22,620 bases of DNA from Candidatus Bathyarchaeota archaeon (GCA_003662205.1 QMXQ01000005.1:1-22620), one strand, 5' to 3'; positions 14,673-22,107 are shown, numbered from the stretch's first letter. The notes: generated by a model not told the origin, from the letters alone. A program made the numbers and translations.

Positions 14673-16100
14673 TTGAGGGTGGAGACAATCTTGGATGGGC
14701 GCGTCGAGTGGGGGGCGCTGCGGGGCAAGATACTCGAACGGGTGACCCCCGGCGAGGCGGAGCGGAGGCTGATCGAGGCGTTCTGCGAGAGAACCGAGAG
14801 GGAGCTGACGGCGCGCCTCCGGGAGGCTGGCCTGAGGGCGGTGGCGGAGGTCCACGGCTCCACGGCTCACGGCACGTGGCTCTCGGGCGAGAGGGATGTC
14901 GACATCTTCCTCGTTCTTGATCCCAGCTACGGCCGAGATGCGCTTCAGAGGGCCCTCGACGTCGCGAAGGCGTATGTGGGCGAGGGGTGGACCGAGGCCT
15001 ACGCGGAGCACCCCTACATCCGGGCTGTGGTCGAGGGCTTCGACGTGGAGTTCGTCCCCTGCTTTCGCGTCGACCCGCGGGAGGGGCTGATCTCGGCGAC
15101 GGATCGGACCCCCCTCCACACCAGGTTCGTGAATGCGCGCCTCCCCCGGGCCGGACAGGATGAGGTGCGTCTGCTGAAGCAGTTCGCGCGGGGCATCGGC
15201 GTCTACGGCGCCGAGGTGAAGATCGGCGGCTTCTCCGGCTACCTCTGCGAACTCCTCGTCATACGCTTCGGCTCCTTCGAGGGGGTTCTCGGCGCCGCCG
15301 CGGGCTGGAGGCGCGGCGAGGTCGTCGACATCGCCGGCGGCGCGGAGAGGGAGGAGCTCAAAAAGCGGTTCAGGGACCCGCTGATCGTTGTGGACCCCGT
15401 GGACCCGGGCAGGAACGTGGCGTCGCCCGTCACCGACACCGCCCTCTGGACCTTCGTGGCGGCGGCGCGCGCCTTCCTGAGAAAGCCGGAGGAGAGGTTC
15501 TTCTACCCCGAGGAGGAACCCGTCAGCCCCGAGGCGCTGCTGGAGGCCCTACGCGGGCGCGAGTCGAATCTGCTCTTCGTCGTGATCGAGGACGACGACG
15601 TGGACGTGCCGGATATCCTCTGGGGGCAGCTCTACAAAGCGGAGAAGGCCCTCGCGAACCTTCTGAGGAAGCGGGAGTTCCACGTCATCAGGTCCGCGGC
15701 CTGGAGCGACGAGGCGTCGAGGCACATCCTCGTCTTCGAGCTGGAGAGTGCCGCCATCCCCGGGGTGGTGAAGCTCAAGGGCCCGCCCGTCGAGATGGCC
15801 GAGAGCAGCGAGCGGTTCCTGCGGGCCCATCTCAATGCCGATTCCACCGTCTCCGGGCCGTGGATCGAGGGGCGGCGGTGGTGGGTGGAGACGAGGCGGA
15901 AGCAGACGGACGCGTCCTCTCTGCTCTCCTCGGCGCTGAGGGATGGCGGGAGGGGCGTCGGGGTCTCGCGACGGCTGAGCGACAAGATCGCGCAGGGATA
16001 CCAGGTTCTGATGGACGAAGAGATCGCCGGCCACCTCCGGGGAGACTTCGCCCGTTTCCTCCATAGATTCCTGAAGGGAAGGCCGGTCTGGCTTGACTGA
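14673..16100 (+). CDS. cca: CCA-adding enzyme (tRNA nucleotidyltransferase, archaeal class I)
   Basis: This 475-residue protein adds or repairs the 3' CCA of tRNAs from CTP and ATP without a template. The nucleotidyltransferase signature is GSTAHGTWLSG at 62-72, followed by the metal-binding DVD at 75-77, with a third acidic residue in VEFVPCFRVDP. DEVRLLKQFARGIGVYGAE and GFSGYLCELL are the conserved helices of the archaeal central domain, and the C-terminal part (about 260-475) matches the tail domains in length. The start is TTG at 14673 or GTG at 14679; both fit the promoter, and the second would give a leaderless mRNA. It overlaps the next gene by eight bases. Confidence 0.95.
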   Translation: MRVETILDGRVEWGALRGKILERVTPGEAERRLIEAFCERTERELTARLREAGLRAVAEVHGSTAHGTWLSGERDVDIFLVLDPSYGRDALQRALDVAKAYVGEGWTEAYAEHPYIRAVVEGFDVEFVPCFRVDPREGLISATDRTPLHTRFVNARLPRAGQDEVRLLKQFARGIGVYGAEVKIGGFSGYLCELLVIRFGSFEGVLGAAAGWRRGEVVDIAGGAEREELKKRFRDPLIVVDPVDPGRNVASPVTDTALWTFVAAARAFLRKPEERFFYPEEEPVSPEALLEALRGRESNLLFVVIEDDDVDVPDILWGQLYKAEKALANLLRKREFHVIRSAAWSDEASRHILVFELESAAIPGVVKLKGPPVEMAESSERFLRAHLNADSTVSGPWIEGRRWWVETRRKQTDASSLLSSALRDGGRGVGVSRRLSDKIAQGYQVLMDEEIAGHLRGDFARFLHRFLKGRPVWLD

Positions 16101-16848
16101 AATCCTCCCCCTCGACAGGCTCCTCCAGACCCCGGTGGCCCTCCTCCTCTGCTACCCGAGGTTCGACGCCGGGGAGGCGGAGCGCAGGCTGAGGGAGCTG
16201 CGCGCCCTCGGCGTCGAGGCGCTGGAGCTTCGGGGGCGCCACAGGATAGGCGACCTCCCGGTGCTGGGGAAAGGGCATGTGGGCGTCGTCGTCGCCGCTC
16301 GGGTCGGGGCCGCGTCTGCGGCGCTCAAGATCAGGCGGGTGGACGCGGACAGGGCATCCTTCGCCGCGGAGGCGGCGAACCTCAGGATGGCGAACAGGGT
16401 CTCCGTCGGCCCCAGGCTGCTGGCAGCGTCAGCGAACTTCCTGATGATGGAGCTCATCGAGGGGGACTACCTCACCGACTGGATTGAGGGGCTCGCGCCG
16501 TCCGAGGCGGGTCGACTCCGATCCGTCCTCCGCCGTCTCCTGGACAAGGCCAGGAGGCTCGACCGGATCGGGCTGGATCACGGCGAGCTGAGCCGGGCGC
16601 ACAGGCATGTGATCGTCGCCGGGGACGAGCCGAGGATCATAGACTTCGAGTCCGCGAGCACCGACCGGAGGGTCTCGAACGTCACCTCCCTCGCCCAGTA
16701 CCTATACTTCAACAGGCAGATGAGAAGCAAGGTCGGACGGATTCTGACGACGGAGACCGAGGCGCTGCTCAGGGCACTGAGGAGATACAAGCGGTCGCCG
16801 ACGGACCAGACCTTTCGCAGTCTCCTCGGCGTCTGCGGCTTGGCATAA
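16093..16848 (+). CDS. Predicted serine/threonine protein kinase (COG2112-like)
   Basis: This 251-residue small archaeal kinase-fold protein has a Gly-rich loop LGKGHVGVVVAA, the strand AALKIRR with the expected ATP-binding Lys, the hinge MMELIEGDYL, the catalytic-loop equivalent LDHGELSRAHRHVIV, and IIDFESAS in place of the DFG motif (DFE, as in RIO-related and COG2112 proteins). The C-terminal helices (about 200-251) include YKRSPTDQTF. Length and motif set fit the predicted Ser/Thr kinases of COG2112. Its target is unknown. The start TTG overlaps the end of cca by eight bases, so the two are co-translated, which may tie the kinase to tRNA maturation. Confidence 0.82.
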   Translation: MTEILPLDRLLQTPVALLLCYPRFDAGEAERRLRELRALGVEALELRGRHRIGDLPVLGKGHVGVVVAARVGAASAALKIRRVDADRASFAAEAANLRMANRVSVGPRLLAASANFLMMELIEGDYLTDWIEGLAPSEAGRLRSVLRRLLDKARRLDRIGLDHGELSRAHRHVIVAGDEPRIIDFESASTDRRVSNVTSLAQYLYFNRQMRSKVGRILTTETEALLRALRRYKRSPTDQTFRSLLGVCGLA

Positions 16849-16887
16849 ACCTTTTAGTTGAGGGGCTGATCGTTGTTTTGGTGCTGT

Positions 16888-16962
16888 GGGGCCGTGGTCC
16901 AGCTTGGCTAAGATTCGCGCCTGGGGCGTGCGAGGTCGTGGGTTCAAATCCCACCGGCCCCA
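16888..16962 (+). tRNA. tRNA-Pro (GGG)
   Basis: A complete cloverleaf can be folded. The acceptor stem is GGGGCCG pairing with CGGCCCC, followed by discriminator A. The anticodon stem is CGCGC with GTGCG (one G-U), around the loop CTGGGGC, which gives anticodon GGG at 34-36. The T stem is GTGGG with CCCAC, around TTCAAAT. The D stem GTCC/AGAT is weak, with a G-U and a C-A mismatch next to the loop. The CCA follows in the DNA at 16963-16965. No intron is present. An AT-rich element CATAAACCTTTTAG about 35 bases upstream, overlapping the kinase stop, may be its promoter. Confidence 0.93.
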
Positions 16963-17179
16963 CCAGAGCCGGACAAACCACCCCAGAGGTATGTAATTTT
17001 AGCTAGTTTTATGTAACAAGGGCGGCGGCACCTCCACCCACCTCCCCGCGACACCGCCATGCGGAGGACTTAAGACGCCCGTGTTCTAGTCATAAGAATG
17101 CCGATTTTCTCCCCCTTCCCCCGATCGCCCTCCGTATAGATCGGCAGAACATACGGGACGAAGGCATAGAGGGTCAACA

Positions 17180-17187
17180 CTTATACA
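17180..17187 (+). promoter_or_regulatory. TATA box of dph6
   Basis: CTTATACA is centred about 27 bases before the ATG at 17211, indicating a leaderless transcript. In the rest of the gap after the tRNA (16966-17179) I see only an AT-rich patch with two copies of TATGTAA near 16990-17015 and no gene. Confidence 0.6.
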
Positions 17188-17210
17188 TTCGGCTAGTCTC
17201 GGTTGTCGCG

Positions 17211-17903
17211 ATGGATATGCGCCTCGCCTCCCTCTTCACAGGCGGCAAGGACAGCACCTACGCGACGCGCCTGGCGGCCGAAAACGACGAGGTCGCCTAC
17301 CTGGTCACCATGCATCCGGAGCGCGAGGACAGCTGGATGTTCCACACCGTCAACATCCGCCTGGCGCGGCTGGTCGCCGACGCCGTCGGCATCGAGCACG
17401 TCGCGGCCGCCACCGGCGGAGAGAAGGAGCGTGAGCTTGAGGACCTGAAGCGGACCCTGGCGGGCCTCGATGTGGACGGCGTCGTCTCGGGTGCCATCGC
17501 CTCCACCTACCAGCGGAGCAGGGTGGACCGCATCTGCGACGAGCTGGGCCTCGAGCACAAGGCGCCTCTCTGGGGGAGGGACGGGCGGGAGCTCCTGGAG
17601 GAGATGCTGTCGGCGGGCCTCGTCATCATCGTCACCGCGGTGGCCGCCCGGGGCCTCGACCGGCGCTGGCTGGGCCGGGTGCTGGACGCCGCGGCGGTGG
17701 AGGGGCTGGCCGAGCTGAACCGGCGGTTCGGCGTCGACATCTGCGGCGACGGCGGCGAGATGGAGACGCTGGTCCTGGACGCGCCTTGGTTTCGGAGGCG
17801 CCTGGAGATCACCCGGGCGGAGACCGTCTGGGACGGCGTCAGCGGCGGCTACCTGGTGAAGGAGGCGAGGCTCCGGCCCAAGACCCAGATACATAAAAGT
17901 TAA
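17211..17903 (+). CDS. dph6: Diphthine--ammonia ligase (Dph6 / ATP_bind_4 family)
   Basis: This 230-residue protein carries out the last step of diphthamide formation on elongation factor 2: ATP-dependent amidation of diphthine. The PP-loop motif is TGGKDS at 10-15 (Thr where many relatives have Ser). Family landmarks follow: a VTMHPEREDSWMFH segment, VDGVVSGAIASTYQRSRVD in the middle, APLWGRDG, and GDGGEMETLVLDAPWF near the C-terminus. Length matches the archaeal enzyme, which lacks the extra domains of the eukaryotic protein. The ATG at 17211 is fixed by the TATA box spacing; Met3 is an alternative. dph2 and dph5 are not in the window. Confidence 0.93.
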   Translation: MDMRLASLFTGGKDSTYATRLAAENDEVAYLVTMHPEREDSWMFHTVNIRLARLVADAVGIEHVAAATGGEKERELEDLKRTLAGLDVDGVVSGAIASTYQRSRVDRICDELGLEHKAPLWGRDGRELLEEMLSAGLVIIVTAVAARGLDRRWLGRVLDAAAVEGLAELNRRFGVDICGDGGEMETLVLDAPWFRRRLEITRAETVWDGVSGGYLVKEARLRPKTQIHKS

Positions 17904-18105
17904 AAGCATGGACGCCTCTCTGGGTCCTTCAGAGGAGACAGCGGTGAACGCCCGCCAAACAGTCTAGGCCGCGCGGCTTCTTCTTGGAGACGCCTAGGCT
18001 GCTCCATATGCTCCTCATGGACGATGTTCTCCCGCAGCCGGAGGCAGAGGGGCCAGAGGGGCGTCCACCCGTTTTCTATCGACCATGGAACAGAGGTGAA
18101 ACCAG

Positions 18106-19557
18106 ATGAGTGAAGAGAAGGAGGTCGTCTCCGAGGCCCTCAAGGCGGAGGAGAAGCTCAGATCGAAGTGGTACGTCCTATCCCTCGAGGGAGACCTGAA
18201 GCCCCTGGAGGAGTTCGACTTCACGGGGCACGAGAAGCTGAAGAAGTTCGCCGACTACGAGGTGAAGAAGAGCAGGATCGTCGACCAGGAGCCCCCCCAC
18301 GTATCGCTGATGCGGAGCTTGGAGCTCGTCGACTACGAGCCCGCCTCGGATCCGGGGAACATGAGGTACTACCCGAAGGGCAGGCTCATCAAGGCGCTCC
18401 TGGAGGAGTACGTCACGGGGATGGTCCTCGACTACGGCGGGATGGACGTGGAGACCCCCATCATGTACGACATGGCCCACCCGACCCTGGCCAAGTACCT
18501 GAACCGGTTCCCGGCGCGCCAGTACACCATCGAGTCCGACGACGACAAGTACTTCCTCAGGTTCGCGGCCTGCTTCGGCCAGTTCCTGATGAGCCACGAC
18601 GCCACCATCAGCTACCGGAACCTCCCCATGCGCATCTACGAGCTCACCCGTTACAGCTTCAGGCGGGAGCAGCGGGGCGAGCTCGCCGGCCTCAGGAGGC
18701 TCCGGGCCTTCACCATGCCGGACGTCCACGCCCTCTGCCGCGACCTGGCCCAGGCGAAGCGGGAGTTCAGGCGGCGCTTCAAGCTGAGCAGGGACGTCCT
18801 CCGGGGGATCGGCTTCAGCAGCGATGACTACGAGCTCGGCATCAGGGTCACCGAGGACTTCTACCGGAGGAACCGGCGGTTCATCCGGTCGCTGGTGAGG
18901 ATGCACGGGAAGCCGGCGCTGGTGGAGATGTGGCGGGAGCGGTTCTTCTACTTCATCCTGAAGTGGGAGTTCAACTTCGTCGACGCCCTCGACAAGGCGT
19001 CGGCCCTGTCGACGGATCAGATCGATGTGGAGAACGGGGAGCGCTACGGCATCACCTACATGGACGAGGACGGCCAGCTGAAGAACCCGCTCATCCTCCA
19101 CTGTTCGCCGAGCGGCGCCATCGAGCGGGACATCTACGCCCTCCTGGAGAAGGCGTACATGGAGATGAAGGAGGGGAAGCCGCCCATGCTGCCGCTCTGG
19201 CTCGCGCCGACCCAGGTCCGGCTGATACCCGTCTCCGAGGGCCATGTGGAGGCCGCGGAGCGCGTTGCGAGGCGCCTCAGCCGCAGCAGGATCAGGGCTG
19301 ATGTCGACGACCGGGACGAGACGGTGCCCAAGAAGATCAGGGACGCTGAGAAGGAGTGGATACCCTACATCATCGTCCTAGGCGAGAGGGAGGTCGGCGC
19401 CGAGAAGATCCCCGTCAGGGCCCGAGCCGACGGCGAGATACGGAAGATGTCGATACGGGAGCTGGTCGCCGAGATCAGGCGGCAGGTGAGGGGAAAGCCG
19501 TACCGGCCGCTCCCCCTCCCCATGCGCGTCCAGCGGAGGCCCAAGTTCGTCGGCTAG
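18106..19557 (+). CDS. thrS: Threonyl-tRNA synthetase, archaeal catalytic type without N-terminal editing domain
   Basis: This 483-residue class II synthetase charges tRNA-Thr. Residues about 20-50 (KWYVLSLEG, then EEFDF) match the linker that in full-length archaeal ThrRS follows the editing domain. The catalytic core has the zinc ligands Cys156 (in FAACFGQ), His208 (in MPDVHALC) and His332 (in LILHCSPSGAIER), the motif 2 stretch YELTRYSFRREQRGE and motif 3 around GAIERDIYALLE. The anticodon-binding domain is at about 365-470. Archaeal ThrRS of this type usually has about 140 more N-terminal residues forming the DTD-like editing domain. That part is absent, and I find no trace of it in the 200 bases upstream. 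The start is well set: GAGGTGA at 18093-18099, six bases before the ATG. Confidence 0.95.
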   Translation: MSEEKEVVSEALKAEEKLRSKWYVLSLEGDLKPLEEFDFTGHEKLKKFADYEVKKSRIVDQEPPHVSLMRSLELVDYEPASDPGNMRYYPKGRLIKALLEEYVTGMVLDYGGMDVETPIMYDMAHPTLAKYLNRFPARQYTIESDDDKYFLRFAACFGQFLMSHDATISYRNLPMRIYELTRYSFRREQRGELAGLRRLRAFTMPDVHALCRDLAQAKREFRRRFKLSRDVLRGIGFSSDDYELGIRVTEDFYRRNRRFIRSLVRMHGKPALVEMWRERFFYFILKWEFNFVDALDKASALSTDQIDVENGERYGITYMDEDGQLKNPLILHCSPSGAIERDIYALLEKAYMEMKEGKPPMLPLWLAPTQVRLIPVSEGHVEAAERVARRLSRSRIRADVDDRDETVPKKIRDAEKEWIPYIIVLGEREVGAEKIPVRARADGEIRKMSIRELVAEIRRQVRGKPYRPLPLPMRVQRRPKFVG

Positions 19558-19760
19558 GCGACGCCGTGACGCCACCGCTCTATCCGCCTCTCCTTCCTGC
19601 TCCCCTTTTTATACTCCTTGTAGTGCTCCTTGCAGAGGTAGGCGCGCCGCCCCTCCACGTCGAGCCCCGCGGCCTTCGCCTTGGGAACGGAGACGGAGCG
19701 GACCGCCTCCTCCTCGCAGCCCGCGACGCTGCACTTCGCGCCTTTCCCGATCCTCCCCAT
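19554..19760 (-). CDS. Small zinc-finger protein
   Basis: This 68-residue basic protein has CSVAGC (C-x4-C) near the N-terminus and YLCKEHYKEYKK (C-x2-H) in the second half, a layout fitting one treble-clef-like zinc site. The tail is rich in Lys and Arg (KGSRKERRIERWRH), which suggests nucleic-acid or ribosome binding. I chose the ATG at 19760 (MGRIGKGAKC) over the GTG at 19769 because the former looks like the natural start of such proteins; this is a judgement. The gene converges on thrS, and the two stop codons share the four bases CTAG. No precise function is known to me. Confidence 0.75.
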   Translation of the reverse strand: MGRIGKGAKCSVAGCEEEAVRSVSVPKAKAAGLDVEGRRAYLCKEHYKEYKKGSRKERRIERWRHGVA

Positions 19761-19804
19761 CAGCCACACCCGTGCTGCCTACACCGTATCCGTTCCAGCC
19801 CTCA

Positions 19805-19816
19805 CCTATAAAACTA
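19805..19816 (-). promoter_or_regulatory. TATA box of the zinc-finger gene
   Basis: The minus strand reads CTAGTTTTATAGG about 50 bases before the ATG, giving an expected leader of roughly 20 bases. Confidence 0.5.
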
Positions 19817-19843
19817 GTGAAGTTCGCAAGCATAATGCCGACT

Positions 19844-19879
19844 AAAAAAGGAGAAAAGAAGAGGCGGTCCCCGCGGGGA
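19844..19879 (-). terminator. Hairpin plus T-run after the secreted-protein gene
   Basis: Directly after the stop codon lies the perfect twelve-base palindrome TCCCCGCGGGGA (19868-19879). It is followed on the minus strand by pyrimidine-rich sequence with a six-T run (complement of 19844-19849). This looks like a transcript end and separates the gene from the zinc-finger promoter next to it. Confidence 0.55.
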
Positions 19880-19880
19880 G

Positions 19881-20360
19881 TCACGAGGTTTCTATGTTGA
19901 ACGGCAGGAGGGCTCGGGCCGTCGCTCCGTCGCCCTCGATGGCGTAGGCGAAGTAGCTGGTCACCGTGTGGGTCTCCCTCGTCATCTCCAGCTTCAGGGT
20001 GCTGATGGTCAAGGTGTCGCCGAGGCTGAAGGGCCCCTGGTCGAAGAGCTCCTGCGCCGTCAGCACCTCCCCGTCCACAAGCCATCTCCCGGGCACGTTC
20101 ACGTTCACGGGGCCGCCGTCCATCTCCACGACGAGTATATGTCCCTCCAGGACCACCACCTCGCCCTCGACGTCCGTTGGAACCCCATGCTTCAGAACGT
20201 ATATCCACAGCCGTAGCCGGGGGAACGGGCGCCGGACTCCTTTGGGCCCGTCCGGGCCGCTCGGCGCGTCCTCGGCCAGCGCGGAGGGCAGTATCAGGAG
20301 GGCTCCGACGGCGAGGAGGGCGATCATCAGGGCAGCCGTGTATTTCGTTTTGTTCTCCAC
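19881..20360 (-). CDS. Small secreted protein with a beta-rich domain
   Basis: This 159-residue protein has a clear signal peptide: two lysines, then a hydrophobic stretch at about 8-28 ending ALA before EDAP, where cleavage is likely. The mature part has a Pro/Gly linker and a basic patch (RRPFPRLRLW). A compact beta domain follows at about 60-159, in which EGEVVVLEGHILVVEMDGG and WLVDGEVLTAQELF suggest an OB-like or small barrel fold. There are no cysteines and no enzyme motif. A TATA box lies about 36 bases ahead of the ATG and a hairpin follows the stop, so the gene is transcribed alone. I do not recognise a named family. Confidence 0.8.
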   Translation of the reverse strand: MENKTKYTAALMIALLAVGALLILPSALAEDAPSGPDGPKGVRRPFPRLRLWIYVLKHGVPTDVEGEVVVLEGHILVVEMDGGPVNVNVPGRWLVDGEVLTAQELFDQGPFSLGDTLTISTLKLEMTRETHTVTSYFAYAIEGDGATARALLPFNIETS

Positions 20361-20390
20361 CCGTTTTTCACCGGGGGTAACGGCTGCCCC

Positions 20391-20402
20391 CTTTTTTAAA
20401 GC
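20391..20402 (-). promoter_or_regulatory. TATA box of the secreted-protein gene
   Basis: The minus strand GCTTTAAAAAAG is centred about 36 bases before the ATG at 20360, predicting a leader of about ten bases. Confidence 0.55.
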
Positions 20403-20445
20403 GGTTTCTCACCTCACGTATTCACCACAAATGAAGCTCTGCGGT

Positions 20446-20778
20446 CTACCTCTCCTCCCCCAGGATCTCCTCCTCCATGTGGAGGAGCAGCCCCAGCCGC
20501 TTCTCCCACCTACGGTAGAACTCGTGCTGGCCGTACGCCAGGTAGACGTTGTAGAGGAGGGTGGCGATGATGGCGAAGACGAAGACCTTGTCGAGGGGTC
20601 CGCCCCGCCTAAGGGTGAACAGGAAGAACCGGGGGAGGAACAGGACGAACAGCAGCAGGGAGGTGACGATGCTCAAGAGCGAACCAGTCCTGAACTTGTC
20701 CCACTCCCTCTCGATCTCGAACAGGAACTCGTGAAGGGTGCGTAGGGGGAGGCGGGCCTCCTTCCTGCTCTCATCCAC
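20446..20778 (-). CDS. Small two-TM membrane protein of unknown function
   Basis: This 110-residue protein has an amphipathic, charged N-terminus (about 1-30) and two hydrophobic segments, at about 32-55 (SLLSIVTSLLLFVLFLP) and 65-84 (KVFVFAIIATLLYNVYLAY). The C-terminal helix (about 85-110) is charged and ends in Glu-rich sequence. Both ends are probably cytoplasmic. The ATG at 20778 is preceded by a purine-rich GAGGAG motif, and GGCTTTATCAG at about 20805-20817 could be a TATA box. It lies 59 bases downstream of the winged-helix gene on the same strand, so joint regulation is possible. No family recognised. Confidence 0.72.
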   Translation of the reverse strand: MDESRKEARLPLRTLHEFLFEIEREWDKFRTGSLLSIVTSLLLFVLFLPRFFLFTLRRGGPLDKVFVFAIIATLLYNVYLAYGQHEFYRRWEKRLGLLLHMEEEILGEER

Positions 20779-20837
20779 CTTGAATCACTCCTCATCTCGC
20801 GGCCGGGCTGATAAAGCCTGCGCACCAATGGTGAACC

Positions 20838-21095
20838 CTACAGGATGGAAGGCAGAACCCTCCTGAGCTTGTCATAGACGCCGCGCCCCTCCTTCGAGAT
20901 GTAGCAGTTGCCATCGCCGTCCTCCACGACCAGCCCCCTCTTCCTCAGGTAGGCGAGGTGCTTCTGGAAGTCGTCGTAGCTCAGCGTCGTCGCCCTCCTC
21001 CAGATATGGGTCCTCGGCTGGGGCTCGGGGTTGTAGTACAGGTACTCCAGTATCTCGAACCGGATCTGCACCGCCCCCTTCCTAGCCCTGGGCAT
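20838..21095 (-). CDS. Winged-helix DNA-binding protein (HTH_45-like archaeal regulator)
   Basis: This 85-residue protein is almost entirely one winged helix. IRFEILEYLYYN is helix 1, the TTLSYDDFQKHLAYLRKRGL stretch is the turn plus recognition helix, LVVEDGDGNCYISKEGRGVYD is the wing, and a last helix follows. This is the layout of archaeal HTH_45-type predicted transcription regulators. The reading frame stays open to an ATG at 21149, but that codon lies upstream of the TATA box at 21131-21142. The ATG at 21095 fits the predicted transcript start and gives MPRARKG, so I use it. Its target is unknown; the neighbouring membrane gene is the obvious candidate. Confidence 0.8.
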   Translation of the reverse strand: MPRARKGAVQIRFEILEYLYYNPEPQPRTHIWRRATTLSYDDFQKHLAYLRKRGLVVEDGDGNCYISKEGRGVYDKLRRVLPSIL

Positions 21096-21130
21096 CAGCC
21101 CGCACCAAACGGAAAGAGGCAAAACCCACT

Positions 21131-21142
21131 TAATATTATATG
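21131..21142 (-). promoter_or_regulatory. TATA box of the winged-helix gene
   Basis: The minus strand CATATAATATTA is a strong TATA box centred 41 bases before the ATG at 21095. It supports that start over the longer reading frame. Confidence 0.65.
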
Positions 21143-21210
21143 CCTCCACAACTGCGCCGCTCCGGAGCCGAGACTCCGATCAAGCGCCCCGTTCTCGTCT
21201 CTTCCACCCT

Positions 21211-21223
21211 AAAGATTAATACT
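21211..21223 (+). promoter_or_regulatory. TATA box of dtdA
   Basis: AAAGATTAATACT lies about 37 bases before the GTG at 21254. It falls inside the long upstream-open reading frame, which indicates that the codons before it are not translated. Confidence 0.5.
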
Positions 21224-21253
21224 TTGAGGGGTCGCCTATTCACCGTTGCAGGG

Positions 21254-22090
21254 GTGCAGGGCTTGGGGAACGTCGGCATCACGCTGTCGAGGTCCGATCC
21301 CGCTGGTGTCACCATGCTCAAAGCCTTCAGGGACATGGGCTTCGAGGAGACCGAGCGGAGCGAGGTCCTCCAGCTCGGCGGGATCTACCTGGTCATCATC
21401 GAGCATCTCATCGTCCCCGCCGAGAAGTACCGGATGCCTCCTGAGCCGAGGCCGTACCCCGCCGACTACGACGCCCTCGCCGAGAGGTACGGCATCGACT
21501 ACTACGTCGTGGCGTCGCGCCACTGGTCGAGCAGCGGCACCCCCTGCCTCACGGTGCACCCGACGGGAAACTTCGGCAAGGCGATGTACGGCGGCAGGAA
21601 CCGCGAGCTACAGCGCGCCCCCGCCAACCCCATGCGCGACGTTTTCCTCGAACTGCTCCGAGACCCCCCGCGCGGCTACGAGGTCTCGCTGGAGGCGACC
21701 CACCACTCGCCGACGGAGTTCGAGACGCCGATGTTCTTCGCGGAGCTCGGCAGCGGCAAGCGGCAGTGGGCGGACGAGGCCGCGGGCGCCTACCTCGCCG
21801 AGGCCATAATGAGGGGCATCGCATCGAAGGGGGAGGCGCCGGTCGCCGTGGGCTTCGGCGGCGGCCACTACTGCCCCACCTTCACGGTGATGGAGCGGGA
21901 GACCGCCTTCGGCCACATCTGCCCCAAGTACGCCCTCGACCTCCTGACACCTGATCTAATCCGTCAGATGGTGGAGCGGACCGTCGACGGCGTCGACAAG
22001 GCGGTCCTCGACAAGGGGATGAAGGGCTACCAGCGGAAGAAGGTGGAGGTCGCCCTAAAAAAGCTCGGCGTCGAGATAGAACATAGATGA
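21254..22090 (+). CDS. dtdA: D-aminoacyl-tRNA deacylase (DTD2, archaeal/plant type)
   Basis: This 278-residue protein removes D-amino acids mistakenly attached to tRNA. Landmarks include ASRHWSSSGTPCLTVHPTGNF, with the conserved His residues; ATHHSPTEFETPMFFAELGS, the family signature; QWADEAAGAYLAEAI; and VAVGFGGGHYCPTFT, with GHICPKYAL near the C-terminal third. Length matches the family. The frame is open from an ATG at 21140, but the first 38 residues precede a TATA box and do not look like the family. The GTG at 21254 gives MQGLGNVGITLSRSDPAG, with the typical opening strand; TTG at 21263 is an alternative. The stop faces the DNA glycosylase gene across 17 bases. Confidence 0.93.
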   Translation: MQGLGNVGITLSRSDPAGVTMLKAFRDMGFEETERSEVLQLGGIYLVIIEHLIVPAEKYRMPPEPRPYPADYDALAERYGIDYYVVASRHWSSSGTPCLTVHPTGNFGKAMYGGRNRELQRAPANPMRDVFLELLRDPPRGYEVSLEATHHSPTEFETPMFFAELGSGKRQWADEAAGAYLAEAIMRGIASKGEAPVAVGFGGGHYCPTFTVMERETAFGHICPKYALDLLTPDLIRQMVERTVDGVDKAVLDKGMKGYQRKKVEVALKKLGVEIEHR

Positions 22091-22107
22091 TCGCCTTTGA
22101 GCCGCCT

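Noticed and set aside
16985..17020. AT-rich patch after the tRNA with repeated TATGTAA, considered as an integration (att) site
   Set aside because: There is no duplicated tRNA 3' end, no integrase gene and no shift to foreign content downstream; dph6 follows normally.
17904..18105. Search for a frameshifted ThrRS editing domain upstream of thrS
   Set aside because: The three plus frames in this gap give only short peptides without any recognisable DTD-like motif, so the missing domain is not a simple frameshift here.
18178..19245. Minus-strand open frame of 355 codons antisense to thrS
   Set aside because: It is the mirror frame of thrS, composed of Val/Glu/Pro/Leu repeats, with no recognisable domain and no promoter or ribosome binding site.
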